A DNA stretch of 64,000 nt from Streptococcus viridans (GTDB lineage: Bacteria > Bacillota > Bacilli > Lactobacillales > Streptococcaceae): contig NZ_LR134266.1 of the NCBI RefSeq assembly GCF_900636365.1, forward strand, positions 633,501 through 697,500, written 5' to 3'. Under the pieces are notes generated by a model. It saw only the letters and a list, made by a program, of their open reading frames with translations. It ran no database searches and was not told the DNA's origin. Every line of letters starts with the position of its first letter. The first letter of the stretch is position 1. The position numbers and the translations under genes were made by a program. Below, in pieces: positions 18,214 to 26,409 of the stretch.

Positions 18214-19377
18214 ATGAAAGCATTTCGAAATTCCTATCCTGCTTATTTATTTTTATATAGTTTTTACTTCATGTCGACTGCTCTCTTTACGACTCTAATC
18301 TCTGTCTATCTTATCGGCCAGCAGTATTCAGCCAGTCAGGTCTCTCATTTGGTATCAATGGCCTTTTTCCTATCCATGCTTACCCAGCCCTTATTTGGTT
18401 ATATCAATGAACGATTTGGTATTGTTAAAATCACCACTTTGAGCTTGGGAGTCCTCATGGCAGGAGTGGCTGGCTTCATCTGGGCCCCTAACTACTTTTG
18501 GTTGACAATTTTTTATGGCTTAGTTTTGCTGTGTCTAAATGGGACGGCTCCCATGATGGAGGTTTTCGCTACCCAGAGTTCCTATGCTTTTGGAAAAATC
18601 CGCGTTTGGGGGACACTAGGGTATGCGGCTGGAGCGCAACTAGCTGGTTGGCTCTATGCTCATCTTAGCCCCCAGTCTGTATACTATTGTGTTTTGGTAA
18701 CTATCCTTCTTAGTTTCCTCACTTTAGGAGCTATTCGTATCGACAAGACCAATCGGGTACAGAAAGAAGCTGTATCGATCCTTCCTTTGCTGCACAATGG
18801 TCCCTATCTCTTTTTCTTACTTTTGATGGGACTTGTGTCGGGCGTGGGCAATATTGGCCATACCTATATTCCAGCTCTCTTGATGGATAGTGGGCTCCCT
18901 GTTCAGATAGCCTCTACGGTTGTGGCCATATCTGTCGTAGTCGAAGCACCTCTCATCTTTTTCTCAGATCGTTTTATGGACCATTGGCCCTTGCGCTTAC
19001 TGATTTTGCTTCCTGTGGGGATTCTCTTGCTCCAGTATGTCATCTATGCTCTTCCAAGTCCTGTCTTCTTAAAAGTGCTGGTCACCCTCTTGGCCAAGCA
19101 TACGACGGGGATGGTCTTGGTCATGGTCTCCTTACGTTTTATCTCCCAACAGGTGGATAAGAAAGATCTAGTTTTAGCCATGGCTATCCTGCAGGGAGTC
19201 CGCTATCTTGGGACCATTTTATTGCAACCGGTAGCTGCTTTCTTTGTGGATCACGGTGGATTTTCAATGATGAGTTCCTTCTTGGTGGCTGTCCTGATCC
19301 TCGTCCTTCTTCTAAGTATCTTTTTAAAGTTGCCAAAAGGAAAATCTCCGGGTCTCTTTGGGAGCATGAAGGAGTAA
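18214..19377 (+). CDS. MFS transporter (MFS_1-like family)
   Basis: A 387-residue membrane protein with about 12 hydrophobic segments. The motif-A-like loop GYINERFGIVKITT follows the second helix. It resembles the LacY/nucleoside-symporter-like MFS group but the substrate cannot be told. I chose ATG 18214, which has GAAAGGAAA upstream; a TTG at 18175 is in frame but lies in the preceding terminator. It stands between two dacA paralogues, in the same direction; whether it has a cell-wall-related substrate is unknown. Confidence 0.8.
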   Translation: MKAFRNSYPAYLFLYSFYFMSTALFTTLISVYLIGQQYSASQVSHLVSMAFFLSMLTQPLFGYINERFGIVKITTLSLGVLMAGVAGFIWAPNYFWLTIFYGLVLLCLNGTAPMMEVFATQSSYAFGKIRVWGTLGYAAGAQLAGWLYAHLSPQSVYYCVLVTILLSFLTLGAIRIDKTNRVQKEAVSILPLLHNGPYLFFLLLMGLVSGVGNIGHTYIPALLMDSGLPVQIASTVVAISVVVEAPLIFFSDRFMDHWPLRLLILLPVGILLLQYVIYALPSPVFLKVLVTLLAKHTTGMVLVMVSLRFISQQVDKKDLVLAMAILQGVRYLGTILLQPVAAFFVDHGGFSMMSSFLVAVLILVLLLSIFLKLPKGKSPGLFGSMKE

Positions 19378-19395
19378 AAAGATTAGGAAATAGTG

Positions 19396-19424
19396 TTTCT
19401 GAATAGAGGGACTTATGCTATAAT
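19396..19424 (+). promoter_or_regulatory. Promoter of the second dacA copy
   Basis: TTTCTG (19396-19401), 17-base spacer, TATAAT (19419-19424) with TG at the extended -10 position. Leader about 27 bases. Confidence 0.65.
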
Positions 19425-19457
19425 GGAGAACGATGATGATGAAAGAAATGAGAGAGA

Positions 19458-20747
19458 ATGAAGTTTAAACGTGCCTTATTTGCGACACTTTCCCTTGGTT
19501 GCCTATGTTTTCCAATGCTCGTAAGGGCGGATGATCTTTACCAACAAGAAGACATCATGTCAATCACAGAAAAATCAGGGACTTCGGTGGATGAGTTTTT
19601 CCGTCCTAAGGCCGATATTGTTGTTGATGCTCACACAGGAGCGATTGTTTATGGAGATAATATTGATGCTCCTCGTGACTCCGGTAGTATGGCTAAATTG
19701 ATGTCCGTCTACGTTCTTCTGAAAGCCATTCAAGAAGGGCAGCTGGATTATGATACCCAAATTACAGCGACAGAAACAGATGTAGCAATTTCGCAAAACC
19801 AGAAGTTGAGCAATAGTCCCATTGTGGCGGGTGCTAAATACAAGGTATCGACCCTCCTGAATATGATTTTTGTTCCTTCATCTAGTGCCGCTACCATCAT
19901 GATTGCCAATAAGGTGTCTGGAGGAGATCCGGATAAATTCTTGGATTTGATGAACCAGCGGGCCCAAGAAATTGGAATGACCAATACCAAGTGGAACAAT
20001 CCTAATGGTGCCCCAACTGCAGTCTTGGATGGCTACTATAATCCGACACGCTATGATCAACACGCCATTAACCAAACAACAGCGAGAGATATGGCTATTT
20101 TGGCATATCACATGGTCAATGAGTTTCCTGAAATCCTCAACTACACTAAAAATGCTAAGATTACTCTCTTTGAGGGTACAGATTATGAAGAAACGCATGA
20201 GAATTATAATTATTCTTTAGAAGGTGGAAGGTATTCTCTAAAGGGAGCGGATGGTCTGAAAACAGGCTCTAGTCCGACTGCGGATTATAATTACACCTTG
20301 ACGGTTAATCGTGGGAACCAGCGATTTGTCCAAGTCATTATGGGAGTTGGCCATTACGATGTAGAAATTGCAGAGAGCCTGCGCCACGTCATTGGAAATG
20401 CCCTGATTGAAAGACTCTATCAAGATTATGAATACAAAGAGGCTCTACCGGCGGGGGATCACACCATTCAGGGGCAAACCTATCACTTAGACAAACCCTT
20501 CTATGCTACGGTAAAAAGAGGGACTAATCCAGAGGTCAGTGTTCAAAATGGCCAGCTGCAAATTGCCAATGGCTTGCAAACTCTTTCTCCGTCTATTCAG
20601 CAAACACAGTCTGTAACCGCAGTACAAGGGGCTCATCAGAAGTCCACTAGCACGCGTCAAAAAGGCTGGGATCCAATGTGGCTCTGTTGCTTCCTTCCCT
20701 TCATTTTCCTAAGAATTTTCTTTAACATGAGATATAAGAGAAAATAA
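19458..20747 (+). CDS. D-alanyl-D-alanine carboxypeptidase (PBP3/DacA type), second copy
   Basis: A 429-residue paralogue of the upstream carboxypeptidase, sharing long blocks such as TNTKWNNPNGA, NQTTARDMAILAYH and the GADGLKTGSSP motif. It has a signal peptide (1-24), SMAK at residues 77-80, SSS in place of the SxN of the first copy (VPSSSAATIM), KTG, a C-terminal beta domain and a hydrophobic segment followed by MRYKRK. The change of SSN to SSS may alter catalysis. It has its own promoter and terminator. Expected to act on peptidoglycan outside the cell. Confidence 0.9.
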   Translation: MKFKRALFATLSLGCLCFPMLVRADDLYQQEDIMSITEKSGTSVDEFFRPKADIVVDAHTGAIVYGDNIDAPRDSGSMAKLMSVYVLLKAIQEGQLDYDTQITATETDVAISQNQKLSNSPIVAGAKYKVSTLLNMIFVPSSSAATIMIANKVSGGDPDKFLDLMNQRAQEIGMTNTKWNNPNGAPTAVLDGYYNPTRYDQHAINQTTARDMAILAYHMVNEFPEILNYTKNAKITLFEGTDYEETHENYNYSLEGGRYSLKGADGLKTGSSPTADYNYTLTVNRGNQRFVQVIMGVGHYDVEIAESLRHVIGNALIERLYQDYEYKEALPAGDHTIQGQTYHLDKPFYATVKRGTNPEVSVQNGQLQIANGLQTLSPSIQQTQSVTAVQGAHQKSTSTRQKGWDPMWLCCFLPFIFLRIFFNMRYKRK

Positions 20748-20748
20748 G

Positions 20749-20772
20749 AAGATTTCCAGATTTGGAAATCTT
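20749..20772 (+). terminator. Hairpin after the second dacA copy
   Basis: AAGATTTCC (20749-20757) pairs with GGAAATCTT (20764-20772) over a six-base loop. Only AAATTAAA follows, so termination would be weak in this direction. The same stem recurs at 21019-21042. Confidence 0.55.
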
Positions 20773-20796
20773 AAATTAAATAAATAGTATTCCTAG

Positions 20797-20917
20797 AAAC
20801 TTTCCTTAGGTGAGTACGGACGTCAGCGAACTTCGAAGAAGTTCCATGACTTAGTTTTGGATCTAAGGCTCCAAAACTCCCGAGTGCTAGAAACATTATG
20901 TTTCTAGCACTTTTCTC
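20797..20917 (+). ncRNA. Candidate structured small RNA with its own terminator
   Basis: A protein-free stretch with three successive hairpins: GAACTTC/GAAGTTC (20828-20844), AGTTTTGGA/TCCAAAACT (20853-20878) and GTGCTAGAAAC/GTTTCTAGCAC (20884-20910), the last followed by TTTTCTC like an intrinsic terminator. The loop CTAAGG (20863-20868) is complementary to CCTTAG (20804-20809), so a pseudoknot is possible. A candidate promoter, TTGGAA (20762-20767), 17 bases and TAGTAT (20785-20790), would start transcription near 20797. It might belong to a described streptococcal structured-RNA family (for example the asd motif), which I cannot confirm. Strand is inferred from the terminator. Confidence 0.55.
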
Positions 20918-21018
20918 ACAGCGGAAAGTTTTTGATCTTCTTATATGACTAAAAAATATATGTCATTCTTATTTAATCATCCGAATATCTTAAGTAAAAA
21001 ATAGTTTGTCTACATTCG

Positions 21019-21047
21019 AAGATTTCCAAATACGGAAATCTTTTTTT
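21019..21047 (+). terminator. Intrinsic terminator, second copy of the AAGATTTCC hairpin
   Basis: AAGATTTCC (21019-21027) pairs with GGAAATCTT (21034-21042), followed by a run of T residues to 21047. Confidence 0.8.
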
Positions 21048-21152
21048 GTAGTGAACCAAAGGAACATCTGGTTTCTGAGAGAAGCAGTGCTAGAACAGTT
21101 GTTCCCCATTTTCGGATATTATTTCACAATCTATCATGAACTAGTGATTGAT

Positions 21153-21181
21153 TTGACGGTCAAAATATTTGATGATACAAT
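21153..21181 (+). promoter_or_regulatory. Promoter of the first lipoprotein gene
   Basis: TTGACG (21153-21158), 17 bases, TACAAT (21176-21181), with TG at the extended -10 position and GATGATACAATGGT around it. Closely resembles the promoter at 21871. Confidence 0.8.
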
Positions 21182-21212
21182 GGTCTCAAATCAATATTAA
21201 AGGAGTTATCAA

Positions 21213-21764
21213 ATGAAAAAATTGATTTTATCTACTACAGCCTTGTTGGCAGCTGCTTCGCTTGCAGCTTGTTCAGGTAAGCAAGAAGTAAAAACCGAAG
21301 CTTCTTCATCTACTGAGAAGACAGAAAAGGTAACAAGCAAATCTTCTAGCTCATCTAAGGCAGAAAAGACTTCTTCTAATACTAGCTCTCAAACAACAGG
21401 TGATGTATTCCCATCAGACGAAGAGCTTGAAAAGTTAAAAACAGTTGGTGATTTTAAAAAGTGCTTAGCAAAAATCGTGGATGAATCCAATCGCTTGATG
21501 ACTGAATCGATGGAATCTCTTCCTGAAAGTGCCAAAGAGACATTTGCTCAAACAGCAGATTCGCTTAAGGAGACTCTTGCACAAACTAAGGAAGCATTCA
21601 ATAAAGCTGTTGAGCGTTATGGGGATGATAATGCGGAAGTTCCAAAAGAGTTTCGTGAAAACTTTATTGAACAGTTGAAGACTGCTCGCGACTCTGTCAA
21701 AGACTCATCAGAGTCACCAGTTGACCAAGATTCAGACGATGAAGATAGCGATTCAGATGAATAA
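21213..21764 (+). CDS. Small lipoprotein, first of a paralogous pair
   Basis: A 183-residue predicted lipoprotein: signal peptide with lipobox LAAC (Cys at residue 20), a Ser/Lys/Thr-rich linker to about residue 62, a charged helical domain beginning DEELEKLKTVGDFKK, and a highly acidic Asp/Ser tail. The helical domain resembles that of the next gene (DEEL-TVGDFK and SAKET blocks in the same order), so the two are duplicates. I do not recognise the family or know a function. AAAGGAG precedes the ATG. It has its own promoter and terminator. Confidence 0.8.
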   Translation: MKKLILSTTALLAAASLAACSGKQEVKTEASSSTEKTEKVTSKSSSSSKAEKTSSNTSSQTTGDVFPSDEELEKLKTVGDFKKCLAKIVDESNRLMTESMESLPESAKETFAQTADSLKETLAQTKEAFNKAVERYGDDNAEVPKEFRENFIEQLKTARDSVKDSSESPVDQDSDDEDSDSDE

Positions 21765-21812
21765 ATAGATTGCTAGCATTGGACTTTTTGGTTAAAAGCC
21801 AAATAAATCGAT

Positions 21813-21846
21813 AGACCGGAGATAGACTGATCTCTGGTCTTTTTTT
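21813..21846 (+). terminator. Intrinsic terminator between the two lipoprotein genes
   Basis: AGACCGGAGAT (21813-21823) pairs with ATCTCTGGTCT (21830-21840), then T residues. Confidence 0.9.
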
Positions 21847-21870
21847 AAAGAATCAGGGGACATGTATGAA

Positions 21871-21899
21871 TTGACGGCAACCTAGCTTGATGCTAGAAT
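21871..21899 (+). promoter_or_regulatory. Promoter of the second lipoprotein gene
   Basis: TTGACG (21871-21876), 17 bases, TAGAAT (21894-21899) with TG at the extended -10 position. It shares TTGACGG, TTGATG and ATGGT with the promoter of the first lipoprotein at the same spacing. Confidence 0.8.
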
Positions 21900-21929
21900 G
21901 GTAGTGGAATGATAAAAAGGAGAGATTGA

Positions 21930-22484
21930 ATGAAAAAAAGACTATTATCAATGGTTGCTTTAATGGGAGTGCTTGGGCTAGTAGCCTGCTCGAATCAAGA
22001 AGGGACCTCGTCCAGTGAAAAGTCAGTTCAGAAAACAGCTCAGTCTTCTAGCGCTTCTCAGGGCAAGAAAGTGACCAGCTTGAAAGGATCCTCAGAATCT
22101 CCTTTTGTTTTGTATACAGATGAGGAACTTGAAAATGCCAGAACCGTTGGGGATTTTAAAGCTCTCTATGCTTTGATGATGGGCCGAACAGTTGCTCATT
22201 CGGAGGAGGCAGGAGCATCACTCACGGGCTCTGCAAAAGAGACCTATGAGACTTATCTGAAAAACTTGAAGGAGAAAATGGAAACGAGCAAGGCCCGTTT
22301 TAATGAATCCATGGATACGATAGGGCCTGAAGACACCGATGTCCCGGAAGATGCTCGTGCAACCATTGTTGAAAAATTTGAAACAGCTCGAAAACAAGCT
22401 GAAGCATCTGAAAATGGGACCTCCCCATCAGCGGAAAGTCAAGATCCGGCATCAGACGAGAAAACGAGTGAGTCAAATCAATAA
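21930..22484 (+). CDS. Small lipoprotein, second of a paralogous pair
   Basis: A 184-residue predicted lipoprotein with signal peptide and lipobox LVAC (Cys at 20), a Ser/Gln-rich linker, and a helical domain beginning DEELENARTVGDFKAL that parallels the first copy, including the SAKETYE segment and the final FETARKQAE. The tail is Ser/Glu/Asp-rich. Function unknown; the family is not recognised. AAAAAGGAGAG precedes the ATG. Surface-exposed attachment to the membrane is predicted. No clear terminator follows before the dispersed repeat at 22558. Confidence 0.8.
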   Translation: MKKRLLSMVALMGVLGLVACSNQEGTSSSEKSVQKTAQSSSASQGKKVTSLKGSSESPFVLYTDEELENARTVGDFKALYALMMGRTVAHSEEAGASLTGSAKETYETYLKNLKEKMETSKARFNESMDTIGPEDTDVPEDARATIVEKFETARKQAEASENGTSPSAESQDPASDEKTSESNQ

Positions 22485-22557
22485 CCGACGTTATGAATAG
22501 TCTCGTCTAAGATGAATGAACATTCTCTATACATGTCAGTAAGATCATATCTAAACA

Positions 22558-22731
22558 GAGGCTGGGACAAAAGTCCGGCCTCTCAATTGTCTTTGGATTG
22601 TCGAGCAAGACGCAGTGGTTGAGTGGGCTCTACTACGCTGATTTCATCAGCTTTTACAACCCTACTCAACTGTGCGGAGGTGGGACGACGAAATCGAATT
22701 CTAACGAATGACCGATTTCTGTCCCACTCTC
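22558..22731 (+). repeat. Dispersed intergenic repeat, copy A
   Basis: About 170 bases nearly identical, in reverse orientation, to 30786-30965. It starts GAGGCTGGGAC and ends GTCCCACTCTC plus T residues. Two large stems are visible: GTTGAGT...ACTCAAC with an inner GCTGAT/ATCAGC, and GTGGGAC...GTCCCAC with an inner GAAATCG/CGATTTC. It fills most of the 310-base gap between the second lipoprotein gene and coiA. It resembles the small non-coding repeats scattered in mitis-group streptococci; I cannot assign it to RUP, BOX or SPRITE. Confidence 0.85.
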
Positions 22732-22766
22732 TTTTTTCTTTCTCCTCTAATATAAGCGTCTTCAGT

Positions 22767-22774
22767 TACGAATT
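22767..22774 (+). promoter_or_regulatory. SigX (ComX) cin-box-like element before coiA
   Basis: TACGAATT differs from the streptococcal late-competence box TACGAATA only in the last base and lies 20 bases before the coiA ATG. Position and gene identity support it, although this close spacing leaves only a short leader. Confidence 0.6.
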
Positions 22775-22794
22775 ATATAAGTGGAGGTGATGAC

Positions 22795-23745
22795 ATGTTT
22801 ATTGCGGCTGATGCAAAGCAACAGCGTTGGAATTGTTTGGAGAAGGTTCCGATGAGAAGAGATGGTCCCTTTGTCTGTCTCCTTTGTGGAAAGGAAGTCC
22901 GCTTAAAGAAAGGGCGAGTGATGCGTCCTCATTTTGCCCACGTCAACCTAGAGGCTTGTCCCTTCCATCATGAAACGGAGAGTCCAGAACATTTGGAGTT
23001 AAAGTTGGAGCTTTATCGATGGGCCAAACAAAATACCCAAGCTGAAGTGGAAAGTCCTTTGCAGGTTCTCCAACAGATTGCGGATGTTCTCCTTCCAGAT
23101 CAAAAGATTGCCTTAGAAGTGCAATGTAGTTCCTTGTCTATGGAGCGTTTAAAAGAACGGAGCGATGCCTATCGCATGCATGGTTATCAAGTTTATTGGT
23201 TATTGGGGAAAAACTTATGGCTCAAGAAAAGCCTGTCAGCTCTGCAAGAAGGTTTTGTCTATTTTAGCCAAAATAGGGGCTTTCATCTCTGGGAGCTGGA
23301 CCTAGAGCAGCAGGAAGTTCGGCTCCACTATTTGATCCATCAAGACTTGCGAGGGCGTCTTCATTATCGGACTCAACATTTTCCTTTTTATGGAGGGAGC
23401 TTATTAGAAGTTTTGCGGACCCCTTATGCCCAACAAGGCTTGCAACGAATGACGGTCCCTCTAGACCGACAGTTTAAGGACTATCTTCGTCAGCAGTTGT
23501 ATTACCGGCATCCTAAGTGGATGGCCCTTCAGGAACAACTCTATCTGAAAGGAAAGCATCTTCTGGACTTAGACTTGGAATCCTTTTATCCCCTTTGTCG
23601 GCCACTGAAGTCTTCGCGTTTTATCCAGATTAAGGGAGACTGGCGAAGCTATTACCAGAACTTTATGACCTATTATCTCCAAACCGGAATGAAAGCGACG
23701 CAGACTCTTTATTCGCCTCGTTTTTATCAGAACTGGAAAGCTTAA
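22795..23745 (+). CDS. coiA: Competence protein CoiA
   Basis: A 316-residue late competence protein needed for processing of incoming DNA during recombination in transformation. The N-terminal part has CLLCGKEV with a putative zinc-binding Cys pair and RPHFAH; a nuclease-like core follows, IADVLLPDQKIALEVQCSS, with the Asp and Glu-x-Gln pattern of PD-(D/E)XK enzymes, then YRMHGYQVYWLLG. GGAGGTGA precedes the ATG at 22795. A cin-box-like element lies just upstream. It leads the conserved block coiA-pepF-O-methyltransferase-prsA known from S. pneumoniae. Confidence 0.95.
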   Translation: MFIAADAKQQRWNCLEKVPMRRDGPFVCLLCGKEVRLKKGRVMRPHFAHVNLEACPFHHETESPEHLELKLELYRWAKQNTQAEVESPLQVLQQIADVLLPDQKIALEVQCSSLSMERLKERSDAYRMHGYQVYWLLGKNLWLKKSLSALQEGFVYFSQNRGFHLWELDLEQQEVRLHYLIHQDLRGRLHYRTQHFPFYGGSLLEVLRTPYAQQGLQRMTVPLDRQFKDYLRQQLYYRHPKWMALQEQLYLKGKHLLDLDLESFYPLCRPLKSSRFIQIKGDWRSYYQNFMTYYLQTGMKATQTLYSPRFYQNWKA

Positions 23746-23814
23746 ATTTCTGTCAATCAAATACCCCCAAATGCTAATATTATGTTAGAATAGAAGCATT
23801 GGAGGATTTTTGTA

Positions 23815-25617
23815 ATGGTAAAACAACGAAATGAAATTGATGAAAAATACCAATGGGATTTGTCGACCATTTTTGCGACAGACCAAGCTTGGGAGGAAGA
23901 AGCAACTGCTTTAGCTGCAGCCATTAAAGATGCTGCCCATTTTGCAGGTTCTCTATTGTCTTCTCCAGCTAACCTATTAGAAACCACAGAAGTTTATTTG
24001 GACTTGAGCCGTCGTTTGGAGAAGGTCTATGTTTACGCCCATATGAAGAATGACCAGGATACACGCGTAGCCAAATACCAAGAATTCCAATCAAAAGCGA
24101 TGTCTCTTTATAGCTTTTTAGGGGAAACTTTTGCCTTCTACGAACCAGAATTTATGGAGATTACCGAAGAGCAATATGCCAACTTCTTGAAAGAAGTCCC
24201 TGCCTTAGAAGCTTATGCTCATTACTTTGACAAATTGCTCAAAACCAAAGAGCACGTTCTTTCCCAAAAGGAAGAAGAGTTACTAGCAGGAGCGGGTGAA
24301 ATCTTTGCTGCGGCAGGTGAAACCTTTGAGATTTTGGACAATGCCGATATCGTCTTCCCGATGGTGAAGGATGACCAAGGACAAGAAGTACAGTTGACCC
24401 ATGGAAACTATATTTCTTTGGTAGAATCTAAGGATCGCCAAGTCCGTAAGGAAGCTTACCAGGCCTTGTATGGTGTCTACGAACAGTACCAACATACCTA
24501 TGCTAAGACCCTTCAGACCAACGTCAAGGTTCACAATTACAATGCCAAGGTTCGTAAATTCTCAAGCGCGCGTGAGGCAGCTCTTTCTGCTAACTTTATC
24601 CCAGAGAGCGTCTACGATAGTCTAGTAGAAGCAGTGAATAAGCACTTGCCTTTGTTGCAACGCTACGTGAAACTCCGCTCAAAAATCTTGGGAATTGAAG
24701 ATTTGAAGATGTATGATGTCTACACACCATTATCTTCTACCGATTACAAGTTCACCTATGAAGAAGCCCTTGCCAAGTCTGAGCAAGCTTTGGCGGTGCT
24801 TGGTGATGACTACCTATCCCGCGTGAAGCGCGCCTTCACTGAACGTTGGATCGATGTTCATGTCAACCAAGGAAAACGCTCAGGTGCCTATTCAGGTGGA
24901 TCGTATGACACCAATGCCTTTATGTTGTTGAACTGGCAAGATACATTGGATAATCTCTTCACCTTGGTGCATGAGACTGGTCACAGTATGCACTCCAGCT
25001 ATACCCGTGAAACCCAGCCTTATGTCTATGGGGACTATTCGATCTTCCTTGCTGAGATAGCTTCCACAACCAATGAAAATATCTTGACCGAGCAACTGTT
25101 AGCAGAAGTAGAAGATGATGAAACCCGTTTTGCTATTCTCAACCACTTCTTGGATGGTTTCCGTGGTACGGTCTTCCGTCAAACCCAGTTTGCTGAGTTT
25201 GAACATGCGATTCACAAGGCCGACCAAGAAGGACAGGTCTTGACCAGCGAATTCTTGAATGAGCTCTATGCGGACTTGAATGAGAAATACTATGGTCTTT
25301 CTAAAGAAGACAATTCAGAAATCCAATACGAATGGGCTCGCATTCCTCATTTCTACTATAACTACTATGTTTTCCAATATTCAACTGGTTTTGCAGCAGC
25401 CTCTGCCTTGGCTGAGAAAATCGTTCATGGAACACAGGAAGATAAGGACAAATACATAGAATATTTGAAGGCTGGAAATTCGGATTATCCACTCAACGTG
25501 ATCCGCAAGGCGGGTGTCGATATGGAAAAAGAAGACTACCTCCATGCAGCCTTTGAAGTCTTTGAACGTCGTCTCAATGAATTTGAGGCACTGGTTGAAA
25601 AATTAGGATTGGCCTAA
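23815..25617 (+). CDS. pepF: Oligoendopeptidase F
   Basis: A 600-residue M3-family zinc peptidase that cleaves short peptides in the cytoplasm. The zinc-binding motif HETGH is at residues 386-390, with the third ligand expected in the [12 protein letters not shown] segment shortly after. The full family length is present, with GGAGG at 23801-23805 before the ATG. An extended -10-like TATGTTAGAAT upstream may give it a promoter separate from that of coiA. The methyltransferase gene starts one base after its stop codon, suggesting translational coupling. Confidence 0.96.
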   Translation: MVKQRNEIDEKYQWDLSTIFATDQAWEEEATALAAAIKDAAHFAGSLLSSPANLLETTEVYLDLSRRLEKVYVYAHMKNDQDTRVAKYQEFQSKAMSLYSFLGETFAFYEPEFMEITEEQYANFLKEVPALEAYAHYFDKLLKTKEHVLSQKEEELLAGAGEIFAAAGETFEILDNADIVFPMVKDDQGQEVQLTHGNYISLVESKDRQVRKEAYQALYGVYEQYQHTYAKTLQTNVKVHNYNAKVRKFSSAREAALSANFIPESVYDSLVEAVNKHLPLLQRYVKLRSKILGIEDLKMYDVYTPLSSTDYKFTYEEALAKSEQALAVLGDDYLSRVKRAFTERWIDVHVNQGKRSGAYSGGSYDTNAFMLLNWQDTLDNLFTLVHETGHSMHSSYTRETQPYVYGDYSIFLAEIASTTNENILTEQLLAEVEDDETRFAILNHFLDGFRGTVFRQTQFAEFEHAIHKADQEGQVLTSEFLNELYADLNEKYYGLSKEDNSEIQYEWARIPHFYYNYYVFQYSTGFAAASALAEKIVHGTQEDKDKYIEYLKAGNSDYPLNVIRKAGVDMEKEDYLHAAFEVFERRLNEFEALVEKLGLA

Positions 25618-25618
25618 G

Positions 25619-26332
25619 ATGGTTGAGTCTTACAGTAAAAATGCCAACCACAATATGCGCCGCCCAGTTGTGAAGGAGGAAATTGTCTCCTTCATGCGGG
25701 AGCGCCAAGCACCTGTTACGGATGCCTTAAAGGAGCTAGAAGAATTTGCTCGTCGGGAGAATATTCCCGTCATCCCTCATGAAACGGTTGCTTTCTTCCG
25801 TCTCTTTTTGCAGACCATGAAACCCAAGTCGATCTTAGAAATCGGGACGGCGATTGGTTTTTCAGCCCTATTGATGGCGGAGCAAGTGCCGGATGCAAAG
25901 ATTATGACCATTGATCGCAACGAGGAAATGATTGGTTTTGCCAAGGAAAACTTTGCTCGTTTTGACCAGCGCAAGCAAATCACTCTTTTAGAGGGTGATG
26001 CGGTGGACCTGCTGGAGCATATTGAGCAACGCTTTGACTTGATTTTTATGGATTCGGCTAAGTCTAAGTACATCGTCTTTCTTCCAGAAGTTCTCAAACG
26101 ATTGGAAGTTGGGGGAGTAGTCATTTTGGACGATATCTTCCAAGGAGGAGATGTGGCGCGTGATATTATGGAAGTTCGTCGTGGACAACGCACCATCTAT
26201 CGAGGTTTGCAACGTCTCTTTGATGCCACTTTGGACCATCCTAGCTTGACGACCAGTTTGATTCCCCTCGGAGATGGCATTCTTATGATTCGTAAAAATC
26301 AGGAAGAGATTTCTTTGCCGACAGAAGAGTAG
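25619..26332 (+). CDS. O-methyltransferase family 3 (SAM-dependent)
   Basis: A 237-residue class I methyltransferase of the caffeoyl-CoA/catechol O-methyltransferase-like family. The SAM-binding motif is ILEIGTAIGFSAL, followed by an acidic residue in TIDRNEEM, FIFMDSAKSKY and VGGVVILDDIFQGG. Streptococcal homologues sit at the same place between pepF and prsA, and related bacterial proteins (TrmR) methylate wobble uridine-derived nucleosides in tRNA; that role is possible here but not shown. It starts one base after the pepF stop. Confidence 0.85.
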   Translation: MVESYSKNANHNMRRPVVKEEIVSFMRERQAPVTDALKELEEFARRENIPVIPHETVAFFRLFLQTMKPKSILEIGTAIGFSALLMAEQVPDAKIMTIDRNEEMIGFAKENFARFDQRKQITLLEGDAVDLLEHIEQRFDLIFMDSAKSKYIVFLPEVLKRLEVGGVVILDDIFQGGDVARDIMEVRRGQRTIYRGLQRLFDATLDHPSLTTSLIPLGDGILMIRKNQEEISLPTEE

Positions 26333-26370
26333 CTTTTAGACTTATTTAAGTTATCCTGTTGAATTTGTGG

Positions 26371-26376
26371 TAAAAT
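26371..26376 (+). promoter_or_regulatory. Extended -10 upstream of prsA
   Basis: TG-G-TAAAAT (TAAAAT at 26371-26376) lies about 34 bases before the prsA start. No good -35 was found, so this is a tentative promoter. Confidence 0.4.
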
Positions 26377-26409
26377 AGTAGAAGTGAATTTTAGAATGGA
26401 GAAATAAAC

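Larger units (their letters stand above)
20748..21212. other. 465-base intergenic region between dacA copy 2 and the first lipoprotein
   Basis: It holds the candidate small RNA (20797-20917), two copies of an AAGATTTCC/GGAAATCTT hairpin at its borders (20749-20772 and 21019-21042), an outer inverted pair AAACTTTCC (20797-20805) and GGAAAGTTT (20923-20931), and the promoter of the next gene. No convincing protein-coding gene was found in it. Confidence 0.7.

Noticed and set aside
21006..21200. 64-codon frame before the first lipoprotein
   Set aside because: It runs through an intrinsic terminator and the lipoprotein promoter and has no ribosome binding site.
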